NCBI GenBank assembly: GCA_017462605.1
Contig: JAFTQV010000030.1
Location: 1-43,653, forward strand
From: Clostridia bacterium
GTDB lineage: Bacteria > Bacillota > Clostridia > Oscillospirales > CAG-272
Length of the DNA: 43,653 bases
Direction: 5' to 3'
Within the stretch, counting starts at the first letter, position 1. Each line of letters begins with the position of its first letter. The notes beneath the pieces were generated by a model. That model saw only the letters and a list, made by a program, of their open reading frames with translations, made no database searches and was not told the DNA's origin. A program made the translations under genes and the position numbers. Below are positions 35,449-43,653 of this stretch, piece after piece.

Positions 35449-37848
35449 CTATTGTTTGAATTCAACTATCGTTACGCCCGCATCGCCGTCTCCATACTCT
35501 GCATGCTTAAACGATTTTATCCTCTTGTCAGTTTTGAAATTTTTCCATAGTGCTGCACGGAGCGCACCCGTACCTTTGCCATGAATAATCCTGACTGATG
35601 GTACGTTTGCAAGAACGGCATCATCGAGATATTTATCAACGACAAACCACGCATCGTCTCCTATCATACCTCTGACGTCAACCTCAATTCTGAATTCGGA
35701 AACGACCGATCGCTTTACCTTACCCTCGGAAGGCGGCTTCGGCGTTTTTTTGTTGATCCTTACGTTGCCCTCAATTAGTCTGATCTTATCCTCGGTTACC
35801 TTAGTTTTAAGCACTCCCGATGTGACGGAAATGAGTCCTTTTTTATCAGCAAGAGCGGTGACCTTTCCTTCCATTTGCACAGTTGTGAGGTATACCGTAT
35901 CTCCAACCTTCAAGGGGCGCGGCAGCTTATAATCCTCATCAAGATCTATATTCTTGATCTCGATACCCGAAAGCATATCCTCGTTTCTCCTGAGACTATC
36001 GCGCACACTGTCCTTCGCGCTCTTCATAAGTCTGTCTCTTTCAGCCTTATCCTCTGCCTTTTTGATCTCATCAAGCTGCTTGAAAATAAATTCACTCGAT
36101 GCTCTGGCGCTGTCCAGTATCTGCCTTGCCTTCAAAAGAGTTTTCGAGGCTTCATCTTCCGATCTTTTGATCTTCTTTTTAAGATCCTCTTCCGATCTAA
36201 GCTTGAACGCCTCGTATTCCTCTCGAAGCCTTTCGGCTTCATCCTTAGCTGCCTGCATCTTTATTCTATCGGAGTCAAGACGCTCGATAACGTCCTCGAA
36301 GCGCTTATTATCTCTCGCTATGAGCTGACCCGCTCTTTCGATAACGTCCTCGGGCATTCCTAGCTTCTCGGATATCGCAAACGCGTTTGATTTACCCGGA
36401 GTACCCACGATGAGCTTATAGGTAGGCCTCAACGTATCGATATCAAATTCGCACGAAGCATTTATTACGCCTTTGGTATCAAGGGCGTATGCCTTAAGCT
36501 CGGCGTAATGCGTCGTCGCAAGAGAAAGCGCGCCGCTTGATTGCGCCTTTTCAAGAATTGAAATAGCGAGCGCCGCTCCCTCGATAGGATCTGTTCCCGA
36601 GCCAAGCTCATCGAAGAGAACGAGAGTCTTAGGCGATAGATTTTCAAGGATATTAATTACGTTCACCATATGCGATGAGAAGGTCGAAAGCGAGGCTTCG
36701 ATGCTCTGCTCGTCTCCGATATCAACAAGAATCCCCTCAAAAACGCCGATCTCTGAATCCTCGTATGCCGGTATCTGCAGTCCCGACTGAGCCATAAGAG
36801 TCAGAAGTCCGACAGTCTTTAAGGTGACAGTCTTACCGCCCGTATTAGGACCTGTTATAACAAGGGTATCGCAGGTTTCTCCGACGGCTACGTCGATAGG
36901 AACGACCTTATCCTTATCAAGAAGGGGGTGTCTCGCTCTCTTAAGCTTAACTGCTCTTTCCTTTGTTATTTTCGGCATTTCAGCCTTCATTGATATTGCA
37001 AGCGATGCGCAGGCGAATATAAAAGCTATCTCGGTTATGTTATGATAATTCAGAGTGATAAGCGAGCTTGCGTCTCCGCATTCAGCCGAAAGCGCTGCTA
37101 AAATTCGCTCTATCTCGTATTTTTCCTTCGACTCAAGGCTTTTAAGCTCGTTATTGGCATCAACTACCGCCATAGGCTCAACGAATAGAGTTGCGCCAGA
37201 TGCGGACGTATCGTGAACGAGACCCTTCATCTCATTTCTATATTCAGCCTTGACGGGAACAACGTATCTGCCGTTACGCATGGTTACAATGTTTTCCTGG
37301 AGATATTTCAGCTTGCTGCCCGTAACGTAGCTTTGAAGGGTGTCCTTTATCTTGTTGTTTGCCTGGCGGATCTTGCGCCTGATATCTGCAAGCTCGGGGC
37401 TTGCTTCGTCCGCGATCATGTCCTCGGATAAAATCGACTTCTTTATCTTATCTTCAAGAGTTCGCGAGACGAGTATGCGATCAAAAAGCTCGTCCAGAGT
37501 AGTCGCGCTCTGCTTGTCAGTATTAATATAATCGTGAAGCATTCTTGCGCTGTACAGCAAGGATGCTATATCAAGCAGCTCCTTCGGCGAAAGGATCGCT
37601 CCTTTATAGGCTCTCTCTGCGGCGCCCGTTGTGCTTTCAGGCGCGCTGAACGTGGGATATCCCGATCTCGCTATCAGCTTTTTGGCATCATCCGTCCTTC
37701 TCTGACGAATGATAACCGCATCAAAATCGTCGGTAGGTACGAGCGCTCTCGCCTTTGCCGCAGCACCTTCTGTTGGAGCTACCGCAGCAAGCATTTCAAT
37801 TATTTTATCATATTCAAGGGTCGTAAGTGTTTTCGCTGTAAAATGCAT
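35449..37848 (-). CDS. mutS2: MutS2 endonuclease/ribosome-rescue factor
   Basis: 799 residues. The central ATPase has Walker A ITGPNTGGKTVTLKT (near residue 330) and FDELGSGTDPIEGAALA. A long coiled-coil insertion (about 510-610) is rich in Glu, Lys and Arg. The C-terminal Smr nuclease domain (from about 720, VDVRGMIGDDAW then IIHGKGTGALR) is intact. MutS2 suppresses homologous recombination and splits collided ribosomes in Gram-positive bacteria. Its ATG overlaps the recO stop by one base. Confidence 0.97.
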   Translation of the reverse strand: MHFTAKTLTTLEYDKIIEMLAAVAPTEGAAAKARALVPTDDFDAVIIRQRRTDDAKKLIARSGYPTFSAPESTTGAAERAYKGAILSPKELLDIASLLYSARMLHDYINTDKQSATTLDELFDRILVSRTLEDKIKKSILSEDMIADEASPELADIRRKIRQANNKIKDTLQSYVTGSKLKYLQENIVTMRNGRYVVPVKAEYRNEMKGLVHDTSASGATLFVEPMAVVDANNELKSLESKEKYEIERILAALSAECGDASSLITLNYHNITEIAFIFACASLAISMKAEMPKITKERAVKLKRARHPLLDKDKVVPIDVAVGETCDTLVITGPNTGGKTVTLKTVGLLTLMAQSGLQIPAYEDSEIGVFEGILVDIGDEQSIEASLSTFSSHMVNVINILENLSPKTLVLFDELGSGTDPIEGAALAISILEKAQSSGALSLATTHYAELKAYALDTKGVINASCEFDIDTLRPTYKLIVGTPGKSNAFAISEKLGMPEDVIERAGQLIARDNKRFEDVIERLDSDRIKMQAAKDEAERLREEYEAFKLRSEEDLKKKIKRSEDEASKTLLKARQILDSARASSEFIFKQLDEIKKAEDKAERDRLMKSAKDSVRDSLRRNEDMLSGIEIKNIDLDEDYKLPRPLKVGDTVYLTTVQMEGKVTALADKKGLISVTSGVLKTKVTEDKIRLIEGNVRINKKTPKPPSEGKVKRSVVSEFRIEVDVRGMIGDDAWFVVDKYLDDAVLANVPSVRIIHGKGTGALRAALWKNFKTDKRIKSFKHAEYGDGDAGVTIVEFKQ

Positions 37849-38627
37849 CAGTGTCTGACCTCTTTATAAAAATCAAGTGATTTAAAGCTTCTTTCAAGCT
37901 GATTGACAAGGTACTCCTCGCACGCATTTGAAACAAGCTTCATATCTTCATCGCTGACCGAAAATGAAAACAGCCTTTCCTGAGGGCAATGAACAAGATA
38001 AGCAAGAGCAGTCCTTGCGCCCTCTGATAAAAGAGTCACTATCCTGCTTTCGGTCGAAGCCGGATCGATAATTGGATTTTTCAAAATGTAATCGTCTCTG
38101 CAGGCGCGGCACTGTATATTGCCGCCCATTATATCAAAGAAAAAATCGCTCGACGACTTATGGCAGTCTCTGCATGAGAGGACCTCGGGCATAAAGCCTA
38201 TGATCGAAAGTGCGCGTATCTCAAATGCCGCCTTAATCTTTTCAAGCGGATACTTACCCGATGAGATAGCGTAAAGGCAGTTTAAGGAAAGCCTCAGAAG
38301 CTCTGCATCAGGCTCCGCTGTAGTTACCTCGGAAAGAACCTCAACGATGTATCCTGCAAGTCCAAGCCTATCGAGAGACTCTCTTATTCCAAAAAATCCC
38401 TCTATAAGATTTGATTCTCTGACCCAGAGCTTATCCCCTTTTTTGTAAAGAATTATAGACGAATAGCAGTATTGCTGGGTAGAAGGCATATTTTTGTTGC
38501 GCAGCGATCTCGCTCCTTTTACCATAGCGGTCACGTTGCCCATTTCCTTGGTAAAAACAGTGATGAGCCTATCTGATTCGCCAACATTGACCGAGCGAAG
38601 TATAAGCCCTGTTACCTCTGTCAGCAT
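37848..38627 (-). CDS. recO: DNA repair protein RecO
   Basis: 259 residues. The N-terminal OB fold (EVTGLILRSVNVGESDRLITVFTKEMGNVTAMVKGARSLR) is typical. A four-cysteine zinc site is visible (CRDCHKSSSDF then CRAC). RecO loads RecA onto SSB-coated single-stranded DNA with RecF and RecR. It sits one base after era, keeping the Firmicute era-recO order. Confidence 0.95.
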   Translation of the reverse strand: MLTEVTGLILRSVNVGESDRLITVFTKEMGNVTAMVKGARSLRNKNMPSTQQYCYSSIILYKKGDKLWVRESNLIEGFFGIRESLDRLGLAGYIVEVLSEVTTAEPDAELLRLSLNCLYAISSGKYPLEKIKAAFEIRALSIIGFMPEVLSCRDCHKSSSDFFFDIMGGNIQCRACRDDYILKNPIIDPASTESRIVTLLSEGARTALAYLVHCPQERLFSFSVSDEDMKLVSNACEEYLVNQLERSFKSLDFYKEVRH

Positions 38628-38628
38628 A

Positions 38629-39513
38629 TCAGTCCTCTGTGTATCCGAGATTAGCGATATTGAAAAGACTCTCTCTCCAGTTTTCCTTGACTCTTACGTA
38701 TAATTCAAGGAATACCTTCGCATCGAGAAGAGCTTCAATATCCTCTCTGGCATGAGTACCTATCTTCTTGATAAGCGCTCCGCCCTTTCCGATTATAATT
38801 CCCTTATGAGTTGCCTTTTCGCAATATATCTCAGCGCGGATATTGATTCTTGTGCCTTTTTCCTCCCAGCCCTCGATAACGACCGCCGTGCCGTGGGGGA
38901 TCTCCTCATTAAGATTGCGAAGGAGCTTCTCTCTTATTATCTCGGCAACCATCTGTCGCTCCGGCTGATCGGTCACGATCTCATCCGAGAAGAACCAATT
39001 GCTCTCGTATAAATATCTTCGGCATTCGTCTACAACGATATCAACGCCCTTACCGTTTTTAGCCGATACGGGAATGACGCTGTCAAAATCGAATTTCTCC
39101 GAATACGCTTTGATCGTCTTTGCTATATTCTCGGGTCGTACGGCATCGATCTTATTGATAACGAGGATAGCTCCGAGCCCTTTTGACTTGATACCGTCTA
39201 TAAGCTGAGCCTCAATGTCTCCAACCTCTTCTCTCGCTTCAACAACAAGGATCACTCCGTCCGTTCCGCCAAGGGTATCCTTCGTAGTCTTGACCATAAA
39301 ATCGCCAAGCTTTGTCCTCGGATTGTGAAGCCCGGGTGTATCGAGGAAAACGAACTGCTCCTCTCCGACGGTATGTATACCCGTTATCCTGTTTCTCGTA
39401 GTCTGAGGCTTTTTGGATACTATCGCTACCTTCTCGCCTATTATTGAATTCAAGAGAGTCGATTTTCCAACGTTGGGCCTGCCTACTATCGCTATAAATC
39501 CTGTCTTTGTCAT
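38629..39513 (-). CDS. era: GTPase Era
   Basis: 294 residues, full length. The GTPase domain has GRPNVGKSTLLN, DTPGLHN and NKIDAV. The C-terminal KH domain (GIIIGKGGALIKKIGTHAREDIEALLDAKVFLELYVRVKENW) binds the 3' end of 16S rRNA. Era is essential for 30S maturation. Overlaps or near-abutting starts in this cluster show one operon. Confidence 0.98.
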   Translation of the reverse strand: MTKTGFIAIVGRPNVGKSTLLNSIIGEKVAIVSKKPQTTRNRITGIHTVGEEQFVFLDTPGLHNPRTKLGDFMVKTTKDTLGGTDGVILVVEAREEVGDIEAQLIDGIKSKGLGAILVINKIDAVRPENIAKTIKAYSEKFDFDSVIPVSAKNGKGVDIVVDECRRYLYESNWFFSDEIVTDQPERQMVAEIIREKLLRNLNEEIPHGTAVVIEGWEEKGTRINIRAEIYCEKATHKGIIIGKGGALIKKIGTHAREDIEALLDAKVFLELYVRVKENWRESLFNIANLGYTED

Positions 39514-39527
39514 ATCCTTATCCTTCT

Positions 39528-40010
39528 TTAATCTTCATCGGGAAATAAAGCATTCATTATTTCCTTTTGCTTTCTGCATTGAAGCTCGTCGTCCTCGGGG
39601 CTACGCTCGTGATCGTATCCAAGCAGGTGCAGGGTCGAATGAACTGCTAAAAACATAAGCTCTTTTTTGAAATAGCTTCCTATTTCTTCCGCCTGCGCCT
39701 TAGCTCTCGGAACGGAAATAACTATATCTCCGAGAGATGCTACCGGCTCTAAGATATCGGACATAAGCTCGTCCGTCTCGTAAAGAGGAAAAGAAAGAAC
39801 GTCCGTCTCCTTATCTATCCCTCTATGCTCCTTATTCAAGCCTCTTATATATTCGGGTGAGCAAAGAGTTACGGATATCTCCGCAGGGCGGTCGAAGCCT
39901 TCCCTATCAAGCGTTGCGCATATGGCGCATCTTAAAAGATACTTTACCGAATAATCTATTTCTTCGAATTTTTCTGTTGCGCTGAAGCTTATAAATACAT
40001 CCTTTTTCAT
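39528..40010 (-). CDS. ybeY: rRNA endonuclease YbeY
   Basis: 160 residues, single-domain zinc endoribonuclease needed for rRNA maturation and ribosome quality control. The catalytic zinc motif HSTLHLLGYDHE gives HxxxHxxxxxH. PEYIRGLNKEHRGIDKETDVLSFPL is also family-specific. It is 9 bases after phoH. Confidence 0.96.
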   Translation of the reverse strand: MKKDVFISFSATEKFEEIDYSVKYLLRCAICATLDREGFDRPAEISVTLCSPEYIRGLNKEHRGIDKETDVLSFPLYETDELMSDILEPVASLGDIVISVPRAKAQAEEIGSYFKKELMFLAVHSTLHLLGYDHERSPEDDELQCRKQKEIMNALFPDED

Positions 40011-40019
40011 TTTTTCTCC

Positions 40020-41042
40020 TTAATCCTCGGAAGGCGCCGTCCTCTTTACGCGGAAGCTCTGCTTCTTCGGCTGATTTTTCTCATATTTTTCGTATGCGGA
40101 AATTATCTTCCTTACAAGGTGATGCCTTACAACGTCACGCTCGGTGAAGTTGAATATTGATATTCCCTCGATGCCCTCAAGCACCTGCGTTGCGATAGCA
40201 AGTCCGCTTTTTTTGCCAAGAGGCAGGTCGGTCTGCGAAAGGTCTCCCATCACGACTGCTTTGGAATTAAATCCAAGCCTCGTCAGGAACATTTTCATCT
40301 GCTCGGGAGTCGTATTCTGCGCCTCATCGAGTATGATAAAAGAATCGTCAAGCGTTCTTCCTCTCATATAGGCAAGAGGAGCGATTTCAATCGTGCCCTT
40401 TTCAAGGTATTTCTGATAGTTTTCCGCGCCAAGCATCTCAAAAAGCGCGTCATAGAGAGGTCTAAGATAAGGGTCTATCTTGCTTTGAAGATCACCCGGC
40501 AAAAATCCGAGACGCTCTCCTGCTTCAACGGCGGGTCTTGTAAGTATAATTCTCGTGACGGCTTTATCGCGAAGCGCCTCGACCGCCATAGCGACTGCAA
40601 GGAAGGTCTTACCCGTTCCCGCGGGGCCGAGTCCGAGTATTACCGTGTTTTTCTTTATTGCATCTATATACTTTTTCTGACCGAGAGTCTTGGCTTTTAT
40701 CGGCTTTCCCCTGTTTGTAACGCATATCACGTTGCCCGTGTGAAGCTCTTCGCCGTCCGCAAGTCCGTCGCGGACAAGACCTATAACGTATTCAACAGTC
40801 TCCTGACTTATCGTCTCGCCGTCTCCTATCATCCTTTTCAGATACTCCAGCACCTTCGCTGCAAAGTCAACGTTGACGTTATCGCCGTTAATAAGTATAG
40901 CGTCACCGGACGTGGAGTCCTGGCTTCTATTGGATATCCTTACGTCAAACGAGCGCTCGATGAGCCTTACGTTAGCATCGAATGCGCCAAAAAGCGCAGA
41001 TGTTGCTTCATTTGATTTTGTCAATACAATTTTTTCAGCCAT
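40020..41042 (-). CDS. phoH: PhoH-like ATPase
   Basis: About 340 residues from ATG 41042, with AAAGGAG six bases upstream; the longer upstream frame is not used. The P-loop GPAGTGKTFLAVAMAVEAL and Walker B SFIILDEAQNTT define a PhoH-type RNA/DNA-handling ATPase, probably linked to YbeY in ribosome or RNA processing. It overlaps the yqfD stop by 8 bases. Confidence 0.95.
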   Translation of the reverse strand: MAEKIVLTKSNEATSALFGAFDANVRLIERSFDVRISNRSQDSTSGDAILINGDNVNVDFAAKVLEYLKRMIGDGETISQETVEYVIGLVRDGLADGEELHTGNVICVTNRGKPIKAKTLGQKKYIDAIKKNTVILGLGPAGTGKTFLAVAMAVEALRDKAVTRIILTRPAVEAGERLGFLPGDLQSKIDPYLRPLYDALFEMLGAENYQKYLEKGTIEIAPLAYMRGRTLDDSFIILDEAQNTTPEQMKMFLTRLGFNSKAVVMGDLSQTDLPLGKKSGLAIATQVLEGIEGISIFNFTERDVVRHHLVRKIISAYEKYEKNQPKKQSFRVKRTAPSED

Positions 41043-42207
41043 TTTCCGCTCCTTTCTCTCTAACAAAATATTTTTCCTCACCTATATCTGCCAAAACGGT
41101 CATTTTAGATCTCATCGTATATCCACCGTCTGAAAATGCCCCTTCGGTCGATATCTTTAAAAGCTCCGCATCCGATAGCTTAAGCATTCTGATTGCGGCA
41201 AGCCTTCTCGAGGCAACTGCAGATAGCTCGGTATCGTTTCTCGATATCACTCTTTCGGTATTGATCTCGCTGTATTTCTTGCTTATCGCAAGCGGAAGTC
41301 TTACCGAATTAAATAAAACGATAGTCTCCTCCGATTCTATTATAGCATATTCATTCTTTATTTTTCCATAGTTTTTATAAATATTTATTGGAAAATTAAA
41401 AATTTTTACACTCAGCTCGAGCATTTCACCCTGCTTTCGAACAGTCTCTGTTTCCACACTGCTGACAGTTACAGATGCCTCTCTGTATATTCTACCGATG
41501 ACTTCCCCCTCTGCCCTAACAAATCCACCGCCCTTTTCCTCGGGGATGATACCTGATATCAAAAGCTGCCCCTTTGAGACCGTATCACCTGCTTTAACCA
41601 TAGCGATGCCGCTCTTTACCGATATTTCTTCAATAACACCGTCCTCGCTTGCAACGATATTGGAATACCCGTTATTTGCGCTGAGCTCCCCCGTTGAATT
41701 CTTTTCACCGACCTTTACGTAAGCTACCGTTCCGCGGCGATTTACATTGATCCAACCGATCCTATCCGAGGATGAAAGAACATCGCTTTCCACTTTATCG
41801 CGAGAAAGCGATCGCCAAAATGATCCTGCCCTAAGCCCCGAGCTGTAAAGCTCATCCCGTATTTCATATTCATCTATCGGAGAGCTTCCCTCTACTCTGA
41901 CATCCCACACAACGGAAAACGCCAGTATGTAATATACGGCAAGGACTGCCATGGCGGCAAATACTCCAAAACGACTTTTATTCTTAAGCGCTATCCCCGG
42001 GATGCCGCGTATCTCTCCGTAAATCACGTTCATACCCGAAAACGCATTTTTATATCTTTTGAGCCTGAAGAGAGGAACCTCAATATAATTATGTTCGTTT
42101 ATTTCGGATGAGAGATTTTCTCTTAAGAGAATATTTGCGACCCGAGCCCGATCTTTCTCATCAAAGCTTATTCTTACACACCCGAAAAGAGCATTTAAAG
42201 GTTTCAT
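41035..42207 (-). CDS. yqfD: Sporulation protein YqfD
   Basis: 390 residues. A membrane anchor near residues 88-105 (FGVFAAMAVLAVYYILAF) is followed by an extracytoplasmic region (SGIAMVKAGDTVSKGQLLISGI, INVNRRGTVAYVKVG) typical of YqfD (PF06898). In Bacillus subtilis the gene is sigma-E controlled and acts in the mother cell. It overlaps yqfC by 4 bases, so translation is coupled. Confidence 0.93.
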   Translation of the reverse strand: MKPLNALFGCVRISFDEKDRARVANILLRENLSSEINEHNYIEVPLFRLKRYKNAFSGMNVIYGEIRGIPGIALKNKSRFGVFAAMAVLAVYYILAFSVVWDVRVEGSSPIDEYEIRDELYSSGLRAGSFWRSLSRDKVESDVLSSSDRIGWINVNRRGTVAYVKVGEKNSTGELSANNGYSNIVASEDGVIEEISVKSGIAMVKAGDTVSKGQLLISGIIPEEKGGGFVRAEGEVIGRIYREASVTVSSVETETVRKQGEMLELSVKIFNFPINIYKNYGKIKNEYAIIESEETIVLFNSVRLPLAISKKYSEINTERVISRNDTELSAVASRRLAAIRMLKLSDAELLKISTEGAFSDGGYTMRSKMTVLADIGEEKYFVREKGAENG

Positions 42208-42494
42208 ATTTTTCTCATTTTTCCTTTCGAAAAAAATATTATATTATCAATTTTACCCGAAATATGTAAACATTTAAATTCATATACAACTATATTCAGC
42301 TTACTTCCCGTCATTGTTACGCTACCGGATCGAGTCAAGATTTTGATAACATTATCCGACATTTCCGAAACGCCAATAACTCCAGAGACGATAAAAGATG
42401 CTTTATCTCCCACGACGTCACCCTCAATATGATATTGCCACTTCGGTACAATATTCTTATTTTCTTGCCCATCCTTTTTTTCGCGTGCGGTCAT
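42204..42494 (-). CDS. yqfC: YabP/YqfC-family sporulation protein
   Basis: 96 residues. The core matches the YabP/YqfC family: GVIGVSEMSDNVIKILTRSGSVTMTGSKLNIVVYEFKCLHISGKI. The family occurs in spore formers, and the yqfC-yqfD pair is the standard arrangement. It is the first gene of the long minus-strand operon and is divergent from the ylbJ-like gene across 56 bases. Confidence 0.9.
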   Translation of the reverse strand: MTAREKKDGQENKNIVPKWQYHIEGDVVGDKASFIVSGVIGVSEMSDNVIKILTRSGSVTMTGSKLNIVVYEFKCLHISGKIDNIIFFSKGKMRKI

Positions 42495-42550
42495 TATTTT
42501 TCCCTTCCAATCATAAATCTTAGTATAATCTATGTCTCGGAGAAGAAAAA

Positions 42551-43516
42551 ATGAACCAAAAGTATCAATTGGCAGGATCTTCCTTCAAGTCTGATATAAT
42601 AAAAATATTTCGTCCGCTCTTAACCTTAGCATTAATACTCGCGGTTTTTCTTCTCTCGCTCCTATACTCAGATAGAATATCTCACTCGGTAAAAAGCGGG
42701 CTTATGCTTTGCGCAAACGTAATAATCCCCTCAGTCTTCCCTTTTATGATACTTTCCGATCTCCTTTACAGATTTCTTGACTTTAGTTCAATGAAGCGTT
42801 TGGGAAGCGTTTTTGAGAGAGTCTTCCGAATAGACCGAGCAGGGTTGTATCCTTTTTTTCTTGGTATTCTATGCGGCTTTCCTCTCGGAGTCAAATGCGT
42901 TTGCGATCTTTATAGCGACGGCGTGCTAAGTAAAAATGAAGCCGAAAGGCTTATTGGTTTTTGCAATAATACCGGTCCCGCCTTCCTTGTTGCCGGGGTG
43001 GGAGTAGGCTTAAGAAAAAGCTTACCCGAGGGATTGATCATATATATATCAATGGGTCTCTCCGCTATTATCGTTGGTATCCTTTTTTCCATAAATGAAA
43101 GGATGCCCAAGTCCTCCGATACAAATCTTCTTAAAAGAGACTTTTCGCTTACCTCATCGATAAAGAACGCCGGCTTTGGAACTCTCGGGGTCTGCTCGTA
43201 TCTTACTTTTTTCGCATGCATCGTTGGACTATTGCGCGGCCTTTTGGGAGAAACTCTTCCTTATCTTTTAATAATATCCTTTATAGAGATAGGCAGCGCC
43301 GCAAGCATTCTTTCTAAAACCGCTATATTATCTTCTTCTCTTACTCTTCTATTTACCTCATTCGCAGTGGGCTTCTCCGGGCTTTCCGTTCATCTTCAAG
43401 CGATATCATACTTAAACGAAACTGATATTTCGGTAAAAAAATACTTCGTTATGAAGCTCCTTGAAGGTATCTTTGCCGCTGCGATCACATTTATCTTATC
43501 AAAAGTATTTTTATAA
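42551..43516 (+). CDS. ylbJ: YlbJ-like sporulation integral membrane protein
   Basis: 321 residues with about eight membrane helices of the nucleoside-recognition (Gate) type. GFPLGVKCVCDLYSDGVLSKNEAERLIGFCNNTGPAFLVAGVG closely matches YlbJ. In Bacillus subtilis YlbJ is a mother-cell sporulation protein. It is shorter than the Bacillus protein (about 400 residues), but the C-terminal AISYLNETDISVKKYFVMKLLEGI looks like the normal end region. GGAG lies upstream of the ATG. The last base of its TAA stop is the first base of the group II intron boundary, so its original 3' end may have been altered by the insertion. Confidence 0.85.
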   Translation: MNQKYQLAGSSFKSDIIKIFRPLLTLALILAVFLLSLLYSDRISHSVKSGLMLCANVIIPSVFPFMILSDLLYRFLDFSSMKRLGSVFERVFRIDRAGLYPFFLGILCGFPLGVKCVCDLYSDGVLSKNEAERLIGFCNNTGPAFLVAGVGVGLRKSLPEGLIIYISMGLSAIIVGILFSINERMPKSSDTNLLKRDFSLTSSIKNAGFGTLGVCSYLTFFACIVGLLRGLLGETLPYLLIISFIEIGSAASILSKTAILSSSLTLLFTSFAVGFSGLSVHLQAISYLNETDISVKKYFVMKLLEGIFAAAITFILSKVFL

Positions 43517-43653
43517 TCGAGTAGGAAGCTAACCATTAATTGATTAGCTGTCCTCTCACACCACCGTGCGTACCGTTCGGTACACGGCGGTTCAATCATA
43601 AATGATGCAGAGACTTGTACGCCTCGGATATGTCATAATATCCTCGGTATGCA
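43516..43653 (-). mobile_element. Group II intron, 3' end (runs off the window)
   Basis: Read on the minus strand, the sequence shows domain V at 43591-43560: a long stem with GAAC tip and a two-base bulge on its 3' side (ACCGCCGTGTACC / GGTACGCACGGTGGT). It is followed by domain VI (GCTAA...TTAGC, 43548-43528) and the typical 3' end CCTACTCGAT at 43516. This is a classic group II intron terminus. The intron points opposite to ylbJ and ends at its stop codon. Confidence 0.85.
43596..43653 (-). CDS. Possible C-terminus of the intron-encoded reverse transcriptase/maturase
   Basis: From the window edge the minus-strand frame is open for 18 codons (AYRGYYDISEAYKSLHHL) and stops at TGA just before domain V, the usual place where an intron-encoded protein ends. 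The fragment is too short to assign by itself. Confidence 0.35.
   Translation of the reverse strand, partial: AYRGYYDISEAYKSLHHL

Noticed and set aside
1..43653. CRISPR arrays, prophage genes and insertion-sequence transposases
   Set aside because: No regularly spaced repeats, phage structural genes or transposase motifs were seen; the only mobile element is the group II intron at the right edge.

Overview
The window comes from a Gram-positive, probably spore-forming member of the Clostridia. The evidence is the yqfC-yqfD-phoH-ybeY-era-recO-mutS2 cluster, a YlbJ-like sporulation membrane protein, the ylxM-ffh-rpsP-khpA operon, strong SD sequences (GGAGG), near-perfect TTGACA/TATAAT promoters, standard-code stops (TGA is used as a stop by many intact genes) and the typical AT-rich intergenic spaces. 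A gut, host-glycan-feeding lineage is a plausible inference from the glycan enzymes; no finer taxonomy can be read safely.

Layout. 1-3.4 kb: an orphan glycyl radical enzyme with a divergent AraC regulator. 3.4-6.3 kb: rpsT, and divergently ylxM-ffh-rpsP-khpA (signal recognition particle and ribosome genes). 6.4-7.9 kb: glpK, interrupted by one in-frame TGA. 8-12.1 kb: a small membrane protein, rsmA, tRNA-Thr(CGU) and a PMCA-type calcium P-type ATPase. 12.2-18.7 kb (minus strand): a 6S-like RNA, a DUF1292 protein, hemW (frameshifted at a T7 run), lepA, a phosphohexomutase, a TSCPD protein and a prephenate-dehydratase-like protein of unknown role. 18.9 kb: tRNA-Leu(CAA).

19-35.4 kb is the accessory part. 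A ROK sugar kinase lies divergent to a three-gene operon encoding an intracellular GH20 hexosaminidase and two tandem heparinase II/III-family paralogs. Convergent to it is a secreted protein of about 2450 residues (alpha/beta-hydrolase domain, Ig-like and jelly-roll-like regions, four beta-helix-like repeats of about 300 residues). This is followed by a divergent AraC regulator with repeats over its own start codon, a serine beta-lactamase-fold hydrolase and a membrane protein. Together these look like a locus for acquiring and breaking down amino-sugar-containing or esterified glycans; the exact substrate cannot be told, and no transporter lies in the window.

35.4-42.5 kb (minus strand) is the conserved DNA repair, ribosome and sporulation cluster. 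42.5-43.5 kb is ylbJ-like. The window ends inside a minus-strand group II intron whose 3' end abuts the ylbJ stop codon. The strongest oddities are the two interrupted housekeeping genes (glpK and hemW), the heparinase-like/GH20 operon, the giant secreted protein, a possible coupled 48-codon ORF behind the ROK kinase, and the intron boundary.
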